From contig JALHMT010000002.1 in NCBI GenBank assembly GCA_022843905.1, forward strand, positions 1 to 64,000: a stretch of DNA of 64,000 nucleotides, written 5' to 3'. The DNA comes from Rubrivivax sp. Its GTDB lineage: Bacteria > Pseudomonadota > Gammaproteobacteria > Burkholderiales > Burkholderiaceae_C. The first letter of the stretch is position 1. Every line of letters begins with the position of its first letter. The notes under the pieces were generated by a model. It searched no databases. It worked only from the letters and a program-made list of their open reading frames with translations, and was not told the origin of the DNA. Made by a program: the position numbers and the translations under genes. Positions 60,958 through 64,000 of the stretch are shown here, in pieces.

Positions 60958-61827
60958 ATGAGCCTGCCTGAGAACCCTCCTGCCTCCGACTTCGCCTGTC
61001 GCCTCACCCTGCCGGACGCCGGCGCCCTGCCCATCGTCATCGATTCACCGCACAGCGGCACCGACTACCCCGCCGACTTCGGCGCCACGGTGCCGATGCA
61101 GCGCCTGCGCCATGCCGAGGACACCTGGGTCGACGCGCTGTGGGCGCACGCGCCGCGCTACGGCGCCACGCTGCTGGCAGCACGCTTCCCGCGCGCCTAC
61201 ATCGACCCCAACCGCGGACTGGAAGACATCGACGCGGCGCTGCTCGACGCGCCCTGGCCCGGTCCCGTCACCCCCAGCCGCAAGACCGAGCTGGGCATCG
61301 GCCTGGTGTGGCGGCTGATGGACAAGCAGCCGATGTACGGCCGCCGCCTTGCGGTGGCCGAGGTGCAGCGGCGCATCGACACCTGCTGGACGCCGTACCA
61401 CACTGCGCTGGACGCGGCGCTGGCTCGCGCTGCCGCGGCGTCGCCCTGCCGCTGGCACATCAACGCGCATTCCATGCCCGACGACAGCTATGCGCTGATG
61501 GGCATGCCCGCCGACAAGGTGCTGGCTGACTTCGTGCTGGGCAACCTCGACGGCACCACCAGCGACGCGGCGACGATGGACGTCATCGAAGGCGCCCTGC
61601 GCAGCCACGGCTTCAGCGTGGCGCGCAACGATCCCTTCAAGGGCGTGGAGATCATCCGCCGCTCGGGCCGGCCCGAGGTGGGCCACCACGCGGTGCAGAT
61701 CGAGATCAAGCGCTCGCTGTACATGGACGCCCAGCTGCAGCCCAACGCCGGCTTCGAACGCGTGCGCGCCGGCGTCGACGCCGTGCTGGCGGCGCTGGCC
61801 GCGCACGCGCGTTCGCGCATGGGCTGA
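60958..61827 (+). CDS. hutG: N-formylglutamate amidohydrolase
   Basis: 289 residues. Removes formate from N-formylglutamate in histidine breakdown. Family motifs: VIDSPHSGTDYPADF, AEDTWVDALW, PRAYIDPNRGLEDID, HINAHSMPDDSYALM, and DPFKGVEIIRRSGRP followed by HHAVQIEIKRSLYMD, which include the metal-binding His and Glu residues. No other hut gene is in the window, so it may act alone or in a dispersed pathway. The ATG has no strong ribosome site. It is divergent from the DUF6622-like gene (157 bases between the starts). Confidence 0.9.
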   Translation: MSLPENPPASDFACRLTLPDAGALPIVIDSPHSGTDYPADFGATVPMQRLRHAEDTWVDALWAHAPRYGATLLAARFPRAYIDPNRGLEDIDAALLDAPWPGPVTPSRKTELGIGLVWRLMDKQPMYGRRLAVAEVQRRIDTCWTPYHTALDAALARAAAASPCRWHINAHSMPDDSYALMGMPADKVLADFVLGNLDGTTSDAATMDVIEGALRSHGFSVARNDPFKGVEIIRRSGRPEVGHHAVQIEIKRSLYMDAQLQPNAGFERVRAGVDAVLAALAAHARSRMG

Positions 61828-61876
61828 GGGCGGGCGAGTCCGGGCGCGGCTCGCCGCCGGATTCAGGCGATCGGAC

Positions 61877-62365
61877 TCAGGACGCCTGGAGCCGCGCCCG
61901 CACGAGCTCCACGCGCTGGCGGTTCACGTCGAAGTCCTTGCGTCCCACACGCGAGGCCGAGCGCACCTGCACCACGCCGGCGGCGGGGTCGAACCAGAAC
62001 TCGACGTCGTCGGTGTACTTCATCAGCCGCGTGGTGAACTGGGCGTAGAGGTAGTCGGCGCGGCTTTCGACCACCACCGCGCCGGGCATGGCCTCGACGA
62101 GGGTCTTCAGGCGCGCGATGGTTGCCGGCCCGTCGCCGCGCAGCGCCAGCGGCGCGATGCGGGCGGCGTCGCGCCGGGGGTGGTCGGGCCAGAGGTCGGC
62201 CTGGCTGCTGACGCTGTTGGGCGTCAGCGAAGGCCGCTTGAGCTTGCCGTCGCGCACACCCAGGTCGCCGGGCTGCGCGCCGCGCAGCAGGCCGAGCTGG
62301 CCGGCCATCACGGCCAGCAGGATCAGCGCCAGCACCGCGATCAACAACCACTTGAAGATGTTCAT
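61877..62365 (-). CDS. DUF1499 membrane-anchored protein
   Basis: 162 residues from ATG 62365 (NIFKWLLIAVLALILLAVMA): an N-terminal membrane anchor, then the DUF1499 domain with LKRPSLTPNSVSSQADLWPDH, IAPLALRGDGPATIARL, ARLMKYTDDVEFWFDPAAGVV-like and VQVRSASRVGRKDFDVNRQRVE. The domain is found alone or fused to membrane modules in proteobacteria and plants; function is unknown. An ATG 30 bases upstream is possible. It is convergent with the amidohydrolase gene. Confidence 0.87.
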   Translation of the reverse strand: MNIFKWLLIAVLALILLAVMAGQLGLLRGAQPGDLGVRDGKLKRPSLTPNSVSSQADLWPDHPRRDAARIAPLALRGDGPATIARLKTLVEAMPGAVVVESRADYLYAQFTTRLMKYTDDVEFWFDPAAGVVQVRSASRVGRKDFDVNRQRVELVRARLQAS

Positions 62366-62434
62366 GTCGGCACTGTCGTCACCCACGCAGCCCATGGCTC
62401 GAGACCGCGATCAAGCTTCCCGCCACGGAACCGG

Positions 62435-62501
62435 CTCCGCCGGGCCGTAGGCGGACGGCCCCCTTGGGGGGTTAGCGAGCGAGTGCGAGCTTGGGGGCTC
62501 C
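62435..62501. repeat. Intergenic palindromic (REP-like) element
   Basis: Contains the perfect stem GGGCCGT / ACGGCCC (62442-62448 with 62455-62461), the CCCCCTTGGGGGG palindrome, and the run AGCGAGCGAGTGCGAGCTTG. This combination is found repeatedly between genes in Burkholderiales genomes. It lies 4 bases from the stop of the YjgR-type gene and may also act as a mRNA-end hairpin. Confidence 0.7.
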
Positions 62502-62504
62502 ATT

Positions 62505-64000
62505 TCATCGACGGCGCGTGCCGCCCAGCAGCGAGCCCAGCACGCCGCGGATGATCTCGCGCCCGACGGCCGAGCCGATGCTGCGCACCGCCGACGAGGC
62601 GGCCTTCTCGGCCAGACCCGGATGGCGGCCGCCGCGCGGGCCGGTCGAGCCGAAGAGGGCGTCCTTCAGGCCGTCCATCAGGCCGCCGCCTTCGGCAGCG
62701 GCCGGCGCATTGCCCGGTGCACTGCCGGGCAGGCGCGGCTTGATCGGCTCCCCCTTGCCTGCGGGCGCTGCCTCGGCCGCTTCGGCTGCGCCGGTGGCGG
62801 CGCGGCCCCGGATGATCTCGTAGGCCGACTCGCGGTCCACCGTCTTTTCATAAGCCCCGGCCACCAGCGATCCGGCGATCAGCGCCTTTCGCTGCTCCGG
62901 CGTGATCGGCCCGATCTGGCTGCCCGGTGGCAGCACGTAGACACGCTCGGTCACGCTGGGCCGGCCCTTGGCGTCGAGGAAGCTGACCAGCGCCTCGCCC
63001 ACCGCGAGTTCGGTGATGGCGGTGGCCATGTCGCCGATCTTCGGGTTGGCGCGCATGGTGTCGGCGGCCGCCTTCACGGCCTTCTGGTCACGCGGCGTGA
63101 AGGCGCGCAGCGCGTGCTGCACGCGGTTGCCCAGCTGGGCCAGCACGGTGTCGGGCACGTCCAGCGGGTTCTGCGTCACGAAGTACACGCCCACGCCCTT
63201 GCTGCGCACCAGGCGCACGACGAGCTCGATGCGCTCGACCAGCACGGCCGGCGCGTCCTTGAACAGCAGGTGGGCCTCGTCGAAGAAGAACACCAGCTTG
63301 GGCTTTTCCAGGTCACCCACCTCGGGCAGCATCTCGAACAGCTCGCTCAGCATCCACAGCAGGAAGGTGGCGTACAGGCGCGGCGCGTTCATCAGCTTGT
63401 CGGCCGTGAGGATGTTGATCACCCCCTTGCCGTCCACCGTCTGCATGAAATCGCCCAGGTCCAGCATGGGCTCGCCGAAGAAGCGGTCGCCGCCCTGTTC
63501 CTCGATCTGCAGCAGGCCGCGCTGGATGGCGCCCACGCTGGCCGCGCTGATGTTGCCGTACTCGGTGGTGAACTGGCTGGAGTTCTCGCCCACGTACTGC
63601 AGCATCGCGCGCAGGTCCTTCATGTCCAGCAGCAGCAGGCCGTTGTCGTCGGCGATCTTGAACACCAGGTTCAGCACGCCGGCCTGGGTTTCGTTCAGTG
63701 CCAGCATGCGCGCCAGCAGCAGCGGGCCCATGTCCGAGGCCGTGGCGCGCACCGGGTGGCCCGATTCGCCGAAGACGTCCCACAGCGTGGCCGGGCAGGT
63801 CACGCTCTCGGGCGTGGGCAGGCCGCGCTCCTTCAGCACCGTGGCGAGCTTGGGGCTGATGCTGCCGGGCTGGGTCACGCCGGTCAGGTCGCCCTTCACG
63901 TCGGCCATGAACACCGGTACCCCGAGCTTGCTGAAGCTCTCGGCCAGCGTCTGCAGGCTGATGGTCTTGCCGGTGCCGGTGGCCCCGGTGATCAGTCCGT
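62505..64000 (-). CDS. YjgR/HerA-type ATPase (DUF853), partial
   Basis: At least 497 residues; the gene runs off the right edge and the start is missing. The Walker A is visible at the edge ([18 protein letters not shown]), followed by [10 protein letters not shown], the [12 protein letters not shown] region, Walker B in [14 protein letters not shown] and the sensor region [14 protein letters not shown]. The C-terminus is a Gly-rich and Ala-rich tail. The family is the HerA-like bipolar helicase/ATPase group (DUF853) of uncertain function. The REP-like element follows its stop. Confidence 0.93.
   Translation of the reverse strand, partial: GLITGATGTGKTISLQTLAESFSKLGVPVFMADVKGDLTGVTQPGSISPKLATVLKERGLPTPESVTCPATLWDVFGESGHPVRATASDMGPLLLARMLALNETQAGVLNLVFKIADDNGLLLLDMKDLRAMLQYVGENSSQFTTEYGNISAASVGAIQRGLLQIEEQGGDRFFGEPMLDLGDFMQTVDGKGVINILTADKLMNAPRLYATFLLWMLSELFEMLPEVGDLEKPKLVFFFDEAHLLFKDAPAVLVERIELVVRLVRSKGVGVYFVTQNPLDVPDTVLAQLGNRVQHALRAFTPRDQKAVKAAADTMRANPKIGDMATAITELAVGEALVSFLDAKGRPSVTERVYVLPPGSQIGPITPEQRKALIAGSLVAGAYEKTVDRESAYEIIRGRAATGAAEAAEAAPAGKGEPIKPRLPGSAPGNAPAAAEGGGLMDGLKDALFGSTGPRGGRHPGLAEKAASSAVRSIGSAVGREIIRGVLGSLLGGTRRR

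Overview
The window is 64 kb of GC-rich (roughly two-thirds GC), gene-dense bacterial chromosome. I infer a betaproteobacterium of the order Burkholderiales, close to the Rubrivivax/Leptothrix/Comamonadaceae group. The grounds are the block lptM/cyaY - PBP1A - pilMNOPQ - aroK - aroB - dgt, gltBD followed by an mlaFEDACB operon, a Gram-negative porin with a typical beta-proteobacterial signal peptide, and coq7. There is no phage, integron, rRNA, tRNA or CRISPR array. The species call is inference; the layout is seen.

Layout. 1-2871: tail of a proline-rich protein, a CNB-CBS-DUF294 signalling protein and a DnaQ-like exonuclease. 2904-5936 (minus): a divergent CobT-like protein and ilvA, preceded by what looks like an independent small RNA whose loop carries an anti-Shine-Dalgarno motif. 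5936-9188: an OsmC protein, coq7 (minus), a porin with its terminator, and a DUF3047 lipoprotein. 9366-13320: a four-gene Dpp/Opp-type ABC transporter operon without a binding protein. 13353-27066: lptM and cyaY back to back, PBP1A, the type IV pilus assembly operon pilMNOPQ, a lower-GC Ig-repeat lipoprotein, aroK, aroB and a dGTPase. 27082-34244: a degenerate RAYT transposase with two REP-like half sites, then gltB and gltD. 34454-38288: the Mla phospholipid-transport operon in the order F-E-D-A-C-B. 38243-42086 (minus): an exported beta-helix protein, then zwf-hexR with a HexR operator at the zwf promoter and a duplicated palindromic element between the two genes. 42192-46296: an ABC ATPase relic, an HDOD protein, a secreted SAM methyltransferase, DUF808, an FKBP and DUF3016. 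46364-48148: glnS. 48408-55999: a Pil/Chp chemosensory cluster (two response regulators, CheW, MCP, hybrid CheA). 56164-58261: a secreted Cache-domain protein paired with a four-helix-bundle MCP, with a possible FliA promoter. 58284-64000: a LytS/LytT-type two-component system, a membrane protein, an N-formylglutamate amidohydrolase, DUF1499, a REP-like element and the 3' part of a YjgR/HerA-type ATPase.

How it fits together. Two distant modules serve one machine: pilMNOPQ builds the inner-membrane alignment complex and secretin of type IV pili, and the Pil/Chp cluster 30 kb away should control its motors. The Mla operon, porin, PBP1A and LptM are all envelope functions. Central metabolism is represented by zwf-hexR (glucose-6-phosphate entry, repressor visible with its operator), gltBD (ammonia assimilation), ilvA and aroKB.

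Most of the window is ordinary core genome. The items I would look at again are the anti-SD small RNA upstream of ilvA, the Ig-repeat lipoprotein between pilQ and aroK, the secreted Cache + MCP pair, the exported methyltransferase, the altered active-site motif of the CobT-like protein, and the inactive-looking RAYT next to its presumed repeats.
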